Below, piece after piece: positions 1 through 4,663 of a stretch of 5,406 nucleotides of DNA. The stretch covers positions 1 through 5,406 of the forward strand of contig JAEZDX010000161.1 in NCBI GenBank assembly GCA_023417975.1, written 5' to 3'. A model generated the notes under the pieces. It was not told the DNA's origin and did no database searches. It worked only from the letters and a program-made list of their open reading frames with translations. The translations under genes were made by a program, and so were the position numbers. Positions within the stretch are counted from its first letter, which is position 1. Every line of letters starts with the position of its first letter. The stretch is from Bacillota bacterium (lineage in GTDB: Bacteria; Bacillota; Clostridia; Clostridiales; Clostridiaceae).

Positions 1-58
1 CGGTATTATTGCGATACCGTTTAGTCAAATTTCTTGTATTAATAACCGAATCAGTCAA
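1..58 (-). CDS. ABC transporter ATP-binding protein, N-terminal fragment (cut by window edge)
   Basis: Only the first 19 codons are in the window; the gene continues past the left edge. The peptide reads MTDSVINTRNLTKRYRNNT. The pattern I-x-T-x-N-L-T-K-x-Y is the characteristic first beta strand of ABC ATPases, especially the BcrA/CcmA-like subunits of ABC-2 exporters linked to bacitracin and lantibiotic resistance. The start is TTG (58-56), chosen because a near-perfect Shine-Dalgarno lies 9 nt upstream and no better start fits the frame. Walker A would fall outside the window, so nucleotide binding cannot be confirmed. The gene lies 81 nt downstream of a response regulator on the same strand, which suggests a regulator-transporter locus. 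By family knowledge it would energise export or removal of an envelope-active compound. The substrate is unknown, and another ABC subfamily is possible. Confidence 0.72.
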   Translation of the reverse strand, partial: MTDSVINTRNLTKRYRNNT

Positions 59-66
59 TTGTTTCT

Positions 67-76
67 ACCTCCTTTT
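67..76 (-). promoter_or_regulatory. Strong ribosome binding site deciding a TTG start
   Basis: On the minus strand this reads AAAAGGAGGT, nearly the full anti-16S complement. Nine nucleotides separate it from the TTG at 58-56. It is the main evidence that the short edge fragment is a real gene and that translation starts at TTG. Confidence 0.8.
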
Positions 77-78
77 CT

Positions 79-127
79 TGTATACTTATATATTAATATA
101 AAAGTTACAAGAAACTTTAAAGTAAAA
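79..127 (-). promoter_or_regulatory. Probable control region of the ABC transporter gene, with a 10-bp palindrome
   Basis: The gap between the regulator stop and the ABC gene is extremely AT-rich. It contains the perfect 10-bp palindrome ACTTTAAAGT (114-123), flanked by GTTAC (104-108) and its imperfect inverted counterpart GTAAAAC (122-128). Downstream on the minus strand are TATA-like stretches (81-100) that could hold a -10 element, but no pair of hexamers stands out. Position and symmetry would suit an operator for the adjacent response regulator, as in antibiotic-inducible transporter loci. AT-rich DNA makes short palindromes by chance, so this is tentative. Confidence 0.3.
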
Positions 128-139
128 CTTAAAAAAGTC

Positions 140-841
140 TTAAGCTTTATCGCTTAGTTTAAAGCCTATGCCCCATACAGTTTTAATATATTCATTATCA
201 GGGTCAGCCTTATGTATCTTTGAACGCAGATTGCTCATATGAACATTTATAGTATTATCATCTCCCAGGTATTCATCCTGCCATGCGTGTCTGAACAAAT
301 TGGCCTTTGTAAAAACCTTATTTGGATTAGTCAATAAAAGCTCCAATATTGCATATTCTCTCGCCGTTATAGGTATCTGCTGTCCATTGGCTTCTACCTC
401 CATGGTCTTTTTATTCAAACTTAAGGCTTTATGTGTTAAAATTTCTTTCTGTTCCTTAGAACCTGAAAAAACCATATACCGCCTTAATTGAGCTTCAACT
501 CTTGCTATCACCTCTTTAACATCAAAAGGCTTTGCCACAAAGTCATCTGCACCCAATTTTAGAACGTCTATCTTTGTATCCTGGCCGGCTTTTGCGGAAA
601 TGACCATAATGGGCATGGTTTTGATTTTTCTTATTTCCTCCAGCAGTGCTTCTCCGCTTATACCCGGCAGCATTAAATCAAGTAATACCAATTGAAAATC
701 ATATTGTTCAACGCACATTTTTGCTTCAGAGCCCGAATAAGCACATCTTACATTATATCCTTCATTACTCAACACTCTAAATAGCAAGTTGTTTATGTCC
801 ACATCATCTTCTACCACCAGAATATTTACATTATCCTTCAT
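140..841 (-). CDS. OmpR/PhoB-family DNA-binding response regulator
   Basis: This is a two-component transcription factor: a phosphorylatable receiver domain controls a winged-helix DNA-binding domain in the cytoplasm. From the ATG at 841 it has 233 residues, normal for the family. The receiver (about 5-118) shows the acidic pocket E11-D12-D13, phospho-acceptor D55 in LLDLMLPG, switch residue S82 and K104 in AKPF. The trans_reg_C domain (about 135-230) has ITAREYAILELL, the recognition helix region NTINVHMSNLRSKI and the C-terminal hairpin VWGIGFKL. The frame stays open upstream to a TTG at 871, but that codon abuts the -10 box and lies upstream of the predicted transcript start. The ATG has AAGGGTG 9 nt upstream, so I chose it. 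No kinase gene adjoins it here; an ABC ATPase follows on the same strand. This suggests control of a transporter, with the kinase beyond the left edge or shared from elsewhere. Confidence 0.93.
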   Translation of the reverse strand: MKDNVNILVVEDDVDINNLLFRVLSNEGYNVRCAYSGSEAKMCVEQYDFQLVLLDLMLPGISGEALLEEIRKIKTMPIMVISAKAGQDTKIDVLKLGADDFVAKPFDVKEVIARVEAQLRRYMVFSGSKEQKEILTHKALSLNKKTMEVEANGQQIPITAREYAILELLLTNPNKVFTKANLFRHAWQDEYLGDDNTINVHMSNLRSKIHKADPDNEYIKTVWGIGFKLSDKA

Positions 842-871
842 TCTCACTATCACCCTTTCCTTACACTTCAA

Positions 872-880
872 ATTATAACA
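872..880 (-). promoter_or_regulatory. Extended -10 promoter of the minus-strand response regulator
   Basis: On the minus strand this reads TGTTATAAT: a perfect TATAAT (877-872) preceded by TG at the extended -10 position. The hexamer 17 bp upstream is only a T-run (900-895), so the promoter probably relies on the extended -10 or on an activator. The predicted transcript starts near 865, giving a leader of about 24 nt before the ATG at 841. The T-run is also the U-tract of the upstream gene's terminator. Confidence 0.65.
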
Positions 881-894
881 TATTTCTCCTCACG

Positions 895-919
895 AAAAAA
901 AAGGCCTTAGTAAAGCCTT
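895..919 (-). terminator. Rho-independent terminator of the upstream minus-strand membrane protein gene
   Basis: On the minus strand AAGGC (919-915) pairs with GCCTT (905-901) across a 9-nt loop that can add two more base pairs. A run of T residues follows directly down to 895. The stem is short, but with the U-tract it is a credible intrinsic terminator. It lies about 118 nt beyond the stop codon at 1037 and separates that gene from the response regulator transcript. Confidence 0.65.
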
Positions 920-964
920 ATCTTTTACTTCCACCTGTTTGTCCCGTTAGTCCTTAGTGTATTG

Positions 965-1004
965 GGATGGCTAACTGATAATCAAATCATACTGAAAGCC
1001 ATCC
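965..1004. repeat. 8-bp perfect inverted repeat in the 3' region of the membrane protein gene
   Basis: GGATGGCT (965-972) and AGCCATCC (997-1004) are perfect complements with a 24-nt spacer. The spacer can form a small inner TGAT/ATCA pairing (976-979 with 986-989). The arms are GC-richer than the surroundings. No T-tract follows on either strand, so it is not a standard terminator. It could be a 3'-UTR stabilising hairpin of the minus-strand transcript or a remnant of another element. Confidence 0.45.
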
Positions 1005-1036
1005 GGTATTACACAAATTAGCACACTATATTTCCT

Positions 1037-1552
1037 TCAATTGATATTATCCTTAAAGCTTACTTGCGCATACTGTTTTAAAACAGCTTCAATATCCAAT
1101 GTTTGTCTTTTAGGTATCAGCATGTCTACCCTAGATGGTACCAAAGTACCTGTCTTACTGTCCTTATCCATATATTCAAAGGCAATATACTCCTCTCCAC
1201 GCCAATACCATGTTTTTATATCTGCCCATCTTAAGGTTCTTCCTCTGATTATTATTCCGCTGTCCATAATTACATTATAGTCATAAATGGATATTCCTAA
1301 CAAGATGCAAACAGAACTGTACGTATTTAATCTTAAATTATTATCAAAGCCTATATCATAGAAATAATTATACCTAATGAGCAGATATATACCTAATATC
1401 ACCAGAATTCCTCCACAGGAACCGATAAAATTATACACTCTGCATATAACTTCTCCCTTTCTTGCTATTGAGCGGGCTGCTACGTATCTGAATAACATTC
1501 TGAAAAATATGAGTATCGCAAACACTAAAAAAATCCAATCTACAATATGCAT
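1037..1552 (-). CDS. Small membrane protein of unknown function, possibly DUF5673-like
   Basis: I do not recognise a characterised homologue. The 171-residue protein has hydrophobic segments at about 4-24, 42-64 and 79-95. A roughly 75-residue soluble tail follows, starting at MDSGIIIRGRTLRWADIKTW. That tail resembles the bacterial PH-like/DUF5673 type of domain often found after transmembrane helices in clostridial proteins: a short beta strand, a turn with G, then W-x-D-I and further strands. This is recognition by eye, not a search. The ATG at 1552 is well supported by TAAGGAG (1565-1559) 6 nt upstream. The gene is monocistronic: it is divergent from the DUF218 operon and ends before its own terminator. 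Sharing the 1553-1750 region with a two-component operon suggests it may be co-regulated with that operon. A role in the envelope is plausible but unproven. Confidence 0.82.
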   Translation of the reverse strand: MHIVDWIFLVFAILIFFRMLFRYVAARSIARKGEVICRVYNFIGSCGGILVILGIYLLIRYNYFYDIGFDNNLRLNTYSSVCILLGISIYDYNVIMDSGIIIRGRTLRWADIKTWYWRGEEYIAFEYMDKDSKTGTLVPSRVDMLIPKRQTLDIEAVLKQYAQVSFKDNIN

Positions 1553-1607
1553 CTCTATCTCCTTACTAAAACATTTATTTAATTCACTGCCTGTCTTGTC
1601 GCTATTT

Positions 1608-1613
1608 ATTATA
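1608..1613 (-). promoter_or_regulatory. Probable -10 box of the membrane protein gene
   Basis: On the minus strand this is a perfect TATAAT with a transcript start expected near 1601, about 50 nt ahead of the ATG. The -35 position (1631-1636, GAACCA) is poor. The TTTACA direct repeats would lie roughly 44 to 60 bp upstream of the start, a usual place for an activating response regulator. The promoter may therefore depend on an activator. Confidence 0.45.
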
Positions 1614-1643
1614 TTCTCCTAAATTTCCAATGGTTCCTACACT

Positions 1644-1664
1644 TTTTACAACTCTTTTACAACT
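1644..1664. promoter_or_regulatory. Tandem 11-bp direct repeat, candidate response regulator operator
   Basis: TTTTACAACT occurs at 1644-1653 and again, identical, at 1655-1664, an offset of exactly 11 bp. The core is TTTACA-N5-TTTACA. A degenerate third copy (TTCCTA, 1634-1639) keeps the same phase. OmpR/PhoB-family regulators bind direct repeats with about one helical turn between half-sites; Bacillus PhoP boxes, with TTAACA-like half-sites and a spacer of about 5, have this layout. The repeat lies between divergent genes and within reach of both promoters. The natural candidate to bind it is the regulator encoded at 2599-3249, but this is inferred. Confidence 0.5.
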
Positions 1665-1685
1665 ACAATATTCATCTTATATATT
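1656..1685 (+). promoter_or_regulatory. Candidate promoter of the DUF218-regulator-kinase operon
   Basis: TTTACA (1656-1661) could be the -35 box, with an 18-bp spacer to TATATT (1680-1685) or a 16-bp spacer to TATATA (1678-1683). The -35 is the second copy of the direct repeat, so a bound regulator would touch RNA polymerase directly. Other AT-rich -10 options exist near 1693-1703 without a good -35. The exact start is uncertain. Confidence 0.38.
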
Positions 1686-1750
1686 GCCAAAGTAATATAT
1701 AAATGCGGCATGAAATATAGTGACATCCATAATAGTAAGGGGGTGAATTC

Positions 1751-2542
1751 ATGAGAAAAAACTTTTCTAAGCTGTGCAGTTTATTGTTTATGGCTTTCGG
1801 CATTCTTTCTGCAATCTACGGTTTAAGCTTAAAGAGCTGGAACGTTACCTTTTGGAAGTATATGCTGCTCATAGGCTTATGTTGCTGCGGCATAGGTATA
1901 CTTAACCTTAAATTTACCAAAGAAATAAAAAGTAAAATATTAAAAAGGATTTTCATAGTTTTTCACGTATTAATTATATTAACGCTTGTCTCCTTCATAG
2001 CTGTTACTGGAGTATTAATTAATTATTCTCACAAACAAGATACCGCTGTACCTGACTATGTGGTTATATTAGGAGCAGGCTTAAACGGAGATAAACCTTC
2101 TCAAATTCTTACTTATAGACTTAATGAAAGTCTAAATTTAATAAGTAAACTTCCGGACAAAGTAAAAATAATTGTGTCGGGCGGTCAAGGACCGGGAGAA
2201 ACTATTTCGGAAGCTGAAGCCATGAAAGCTTATTTAATTAGTAACGGAATAGCTGAAGATAGAATTATTGAAGAAAATCGTTCTAAAAGTACTTTAGAAA
2301 ATCTGGAATTTACTAAAAAGCTTGTGGAAAAGTATGGAGGCGGCAAAAATATTACTTTAGTTACAAGTAACTTTCACATGTATCGTTCCAAAACCTTATC
2401 AAAAAGGGTGGGCTTTGACGATATTTACTGTTGGTCTGCCCCCGTTCATCCTTATATAACTCCAGTATATTACTTTAGAGAAAGTATCGCTGTAATGAAA
2501 TCTCTAGTTTTTGATTGGCCTGGCCAAAGTACAGCACCATAA
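1751..2542 (+). CDS. YdcF/SanA-type DUF218 membrane protein
   Basis: The 263-residue protein has three N-terminal hydrophobic segments (about 10-27, 36-54 and 64-92) followed by a DUF218 domain (about 100-250), most likely on the outer face. Family signatures are visible: VVILGAGLNGDKPSQILTYR (104-123), VSGGQGPGE (142-150) followed by the E-x-E-A segment (154-157), E-N-R-S-x-S-T-x-E-N (175-184) and VTSNFHMYRS (204-213). SanA and ElyC in enterobacteria are tied to envelope integrity, vancomycin exclusion and lipid-carrier metabolism. YdcF of E. coli binds S-adenosylmethionine, but the reaction of most members is unknown. The ATG at 1751 has AAGGGGGTG 5 nt upstream. It is the first plus-strand gene after the divergent control region and lies 56 nt ahead of the response regulator. 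This suggests an envelope-stress operon. It could equally be a housekeeping gene that only neighbours the signalling genes. Confidence 0.88.
   Translation: MRKNFSKLCSLLFMAFGILSAIYGLSLKSWNVTFWKYMLLIGLCCCGIGILNLKFTKEIKSKILKRIFIVFHVLIILTLVSFIAVTGVLINYSHKQDTAVPDYVVILGAGLNGDKPSQILTYRLNESLNLISKLPDKVKIIVSGGQGPGETISEAEAMKAYLISNGIAEDRIIEENRSKSTLENLEFTKKLVEKYGGGKNITLVTSNFHMYRSKTLSKRVGFDDIYCWSAPVHPYITPVYYFRESIAVMKSLVFDWPGQSTAP
2515..2527. repeat. 13-bp odd palindrome TTGGCCTGGCCAA
   Basis: Six-base arms TTGGCC and GGCCAA are perfectly symmetrical about one central T. A one-base loop cannot form a useful hairpin, so any function would be as a protein-binding site on DNA. It lies inside the last codons of the DUF218 gene, about 18 bp upstream of the -35 of the internal promoter. 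It may be chance, but GC-rich symmetry is unusual in this AT-rich DNA. Confidence 0.3.
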
Positions 2543-2544
2543 GT

Positions 2545-2573
2545 TGGACATATTATTCACCCATAGCTATAAC
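2545..2573 (+). promoter_or_regulatory. Internal sigma-A-like promoter ahead of the response regulator
   Basis: TGGACA (2545-2550) matches the -35 consensus TTGACA at five of six bases. TATAAC (2568-2573) matches TATAAT at five of six. The spacer is exactly 17 bp. A transcript would start near 2580, leaving a leader of about 19 nt that contains the AAGGGA ribosome binding site (2585-2590). It is the best-matching two-box promoter in the window and would allow regulator-kinase expression independent of the DUF218 gene. Confidence 0.62.
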
Positions 2574-2598
2574 AATATTTTCAGAAGGGAAGATTACA

Positions 2599-3249
2599 AT
2601 GGCAGATATACTAATAATAGAAGACGAAGAACCTATAAGAGAATTAATTAAAATGCACCTTTCCTTAGCAGGGCATACTTGTATTGAAGCCTGTGACGGC
2701 AAAGAAGGACTTCAATGCCTATGTAACAGCACTCCCGATTTGATATTACTCGATATTATGATGCCTCAAATGGATGGTTACGAGCTTCTCCCCCATATAA
2801 GTTCAAGAAATATACCTGTTATTATACTCACTGCAAAAACAGGACTAAGCAATATGGTAAAAGGTTTGAATTTAGGTGCAGATGATTACATAACAAAGCC
2901 TTTTGAGGGCTTAGAAATAATTGCTAGAATTAATGCTTTGCTAAGAAGGTGCGGTAAATTTAATGGTGTAAAAGGGTTTGATAACATAGAAGTCCATGTG
3001 GAAGAAAGAAAGGTATTAAAAAACGGACAGGAAATTGAACTTACTCCAAAAGAATTTGAACTTTTAAATTTCTTTATCGACCACAAAGGTATAGCAATAA
3101 CAAGAGAAAAGCTTTTGGAAGTATTGTGGCAATATGAATATGAAGGAAGTACTCGAACAGTAGATATGCATGTGCAAAGATTAAGAAGTAAGCTATCTAC
3201 GGAAAAGATAACAACAGTATATAAGATAGGCTATCGATTGGAGATTTGA
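2599..3249 (+). CDS. OmpR/PhoB-family DNA-binding response regulator
   Basis: This is the partner of the histidine kinase encoded 1 nt downstream. The 216-residue protein is slightly short for the family because the interdomain linker is compact. The receiver (about 3-115) shows E8-D9-E10, phospho-acceptor D52 in LLDIMMPQMDG, T78 and K100 in TKPF. The trans_reg_C winged helix (about 122-214) has ELTPKEFELLNF, the recognition helix region STRTVDMHVQRLRSKL and the final hairpin YKIGYRLEI. The frame runs upstream to a TTG at 2515 inside the DUF218 gene, but those 28 residues look nothing like a receiver start. The ATG at 2599 has AAGGGA 8 nt upstream, so I chose it. It probably regulates its own operon and perhaps the divergent membrane gene through the TTTACA repeats. 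The signal is unknown; family level is certain, orthology (PhoP, VanR or other) is not assigned. Confidence 0.95.
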   Translation: MADILIIEDEEPIRELIKMHLSLAGHTCIEACDGKEGLQCLCNSTPDLILLDIMMPQMDGYELLPHISSRNIPVIILTAKTGLSNMVKGLNLGADDYITKPFEGLEIIARINALLRRCGKFNGVKGFDNIEVHVEERKVLKNGQEIELTPKEFELLNFFIDHKGIAITREKLLEVLWQYEYEGSTRTVDMHVQRLRSKLSTEKITTVYKIGYRLEI

Positions 3250-3250
3250 T

Positions 3251-4663
3251 ATGAAACTTAAATGGAAGATTTATATTCTTTGTCTTTGTGTATATATAAT
3301 GACAATAATTCTTGCAGCAGTTATAGTTACAGCCTCTTCCTATAACTCATCGCTTAAACACGAAATCTCCAGAAGTATAGATGAAGAACAGGGCATTAAG
3401 AAAAATATCACTGTTTATCTTGCCTATAACACTATTGCTACAACTGAAGGCGCAGTAAAGCTTGAAAACTATGCCGATAATATTAAGAATATGTTTTCTT
3501 CAAGCAGTCTGTTTCTTCAAATATACTCAAAGGATGGGGCACTACTTTCTACCAGCTTCCCAATAAACTATACAAATAACATAAGTGAAATGTCCGAGCT
3601 CGATACATCCAAGTATATTTTTAAAAGATTGGAAGGTAAACATTACCTAATAATTATGGATAAAGCAGAGTTTAATTCCGATTATTTAACAATCTCCACA
3701 ATAAAGGATATAACATATATAGATATTCAAAAAAACAGTATGTATACCGCATTTTTACAGGCTTCTTTAATAGGGCTCATCATTATTTCCTTTCTCGTAA
3801 TCATACTGGGAGGTTTTATTACAAAACCCATTGAATATCTCACCGGAGCTGTAAAAAAGATATCCTCAGGCAGCTACGGAGATCGAGTAAATATCAGCTC
3901 AAAAGATGAGATCGGAACCCTCTCTCAACAATTTAATATAATGGCTGAGGAAATTGAAAATAGAATACAACTATTAGAGCTGGCAGCTGAAAACAAACAG
4001 AATTTCATAGACAATCTTACTCATGAGCTAAGAACTCCTCTCACTTCAATAATCGGTTACTCGGAATTGCTTATAGGAATAAAATATGACGAAAGCAGCT
4101 TTAGCAAAGGGCTCGGCTTTATTAATTCGGAAGGAAATAGAATCCTTAATATGGTTAATTCATTAATGGATTTAATATTGACACGTACATCCTTTATTAA
4201 GCCTATGCAGTGCAGCATTTCAAAAATAGTTTCAAGTTCTATGGACGCCATAGAACTAAAGTGTAAGGAGAAGAATATAAAGCTAATTTGTCATGGAGAA
4301 GATTATATTTTTACTGTTGATGAAACTCTCTTCAAAATGGTTCTCATCAACATATTGGATAACGCTGTAAAAGCCTCTTGTTATGAAAGTATTATTGAAA
4401 TTTCTTACTCTAGAACTTCAATGGACAGTATAATAACAATTAAGGATTATGGCTGTGGCATCAGCAAGGAGCATATCGAAAAAATACTTGAACCTTTTTA
4501 TAGAGTGGATAAGAGCCGTTCGCGAAAAGAAGGCGGTCTGGGCCTTGGACTTGCCCTTGCTAAATCCATAGTAGCCTCGCATAATGGTCACATAGCTATT
4601 AAAAGCGAAATTGGAAAAGGTACCTCTATCTCCATATGTATTCCTCAAAAGGAAGTGAATTAA
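3251..4663 (+). CDS. Membrane sensor histidine kinase (HAMP-HisKA-HATPase)
   Basis: It phosphorylates the preceding response regulator in answer to an extracytoplasmic signal. The 470-residue order is: TM1 (about 7-28), an extracytoplasmic sensor region (about 29-167), TM2 (about 168-190), HAMP (about 190-243), the HisKA dimerisation domain, and the HATPase_c domain (about 355-467). The phospho-acceptor is H258 in NLTHELRTPL. The ATPase shows N-box N367-I-L-D-N371-A, G1 box D399-Y-G-C-G-I, F box EPFYR, and G2 box GGLGLGLALAKSIV from 428. All catalytic motifs are intact. The sensor region has no cysteine and matches no domain I can name. The ATG at 3251 begins one base after the regulator stop, with TTGGAG lying inside the regulator's end, so the two are translationally coupled. 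The next gene starts immediately after its stop. Partnership with the upstream regulator is nearly certain from the context. Confidence 0.95.
   Translation: MKLKWKIYILCLCVYIMTIILAAVIVTASSYNSSLKHEISRSIDEEQGIKKNITVYLAYNTIATTEGAVKLENYADNIKNMFSSSSLFLQIYSKDGALLSTSFPINYTNNISEMSELDTSKYIFKRLEGKHYLIIMDKAEFNSDYLTISTIKDITYIDIQKNSMYTAFLQASLIGLIIISFLVIILGGFITKPIEYLTGAVKKISSGSYGDRVNISSKDEIGTLSQQFNIMAEEIENRIQLLELAAENKQNFIDNLTHELRTPLTSIIGYSELLIGIKYDESSFSKGLGFINSEGNRILNMVNSLMDLILTRTSFIKPMQCSISKIVSSSMDAIELKCKEKNIKLICHGEDYIFTVDETLFKMVLINILDNAVKASCYESIIEISYSRTSMDSIITIKDYGCGISKEHIEKILEPFYRVDKSRSRKEGGLGLGLALAKSIVASHNGHIAIKSEIGKGTSISICIPQKEVN

Noticed and set aside
89..100. Perfect 12-bp palindrome TATATTAATATA
   Set aside because: It is pure A/T in an extremely AT-rich gap, where such symmetry is expected by chance; it is more likely part of a promoter region than a specific operator.
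128..146. Possible terminator hairpin (CTTAA/TTAAG) just after the minus-strand regulator
   Set aside because: The stem is only five A/T-rich pairs and the following T-run is broken, so termination between the regulator and the ABC gene is not supported.
300..491. Plus-strand open frame opposite the minus-strand response regulator
   Set aside because: It is antisense to the conserved winged-helix domain and has no convincing ribosome binding site or protein signature.
842..871. Ten-residue N-terminal extension of the minus-strand regulator from a TTG start
   Set aside because: The TTG directly abuts the TATAAT box, so it would lie upstream of the predicted transcript start. The ATG at 841 has a suitable ribosome binding site and gives a normal receiver N-terminus.
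1041..1622. Plus-strand open frames opposite the small membrane protein gene (1041-1280, 1377-1622)
   Set aside because: They lie antisense to a gene with a good start, ribosome binding site and terminator, and their products look like reverse-strand translations with no domain.
2515..2598. 28-residue N-terminal extension of the plus-strand regulator from a TTG inside the DUF218 gene
   Set aside because: The extra residues do not resemble a receiver start, the internal promoter lies within this stretch, and the ATG at 2599 has AAGGGA at the right distance.
2886..3086. Minus-strand open frame within the plus-strand response regulator
   Set aside because: It is antisense to the receiver end and winged helix and is explained by the regulator's codon composition.
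4057..4648. Minus-strand open frames within the histidine kinase gene (4057-4251 and 4418-4648)
   Set aside because: They are antisense to conserved kinase motifs, show no recognisable protein features, and are explained as shadows of the kinase coding frame.
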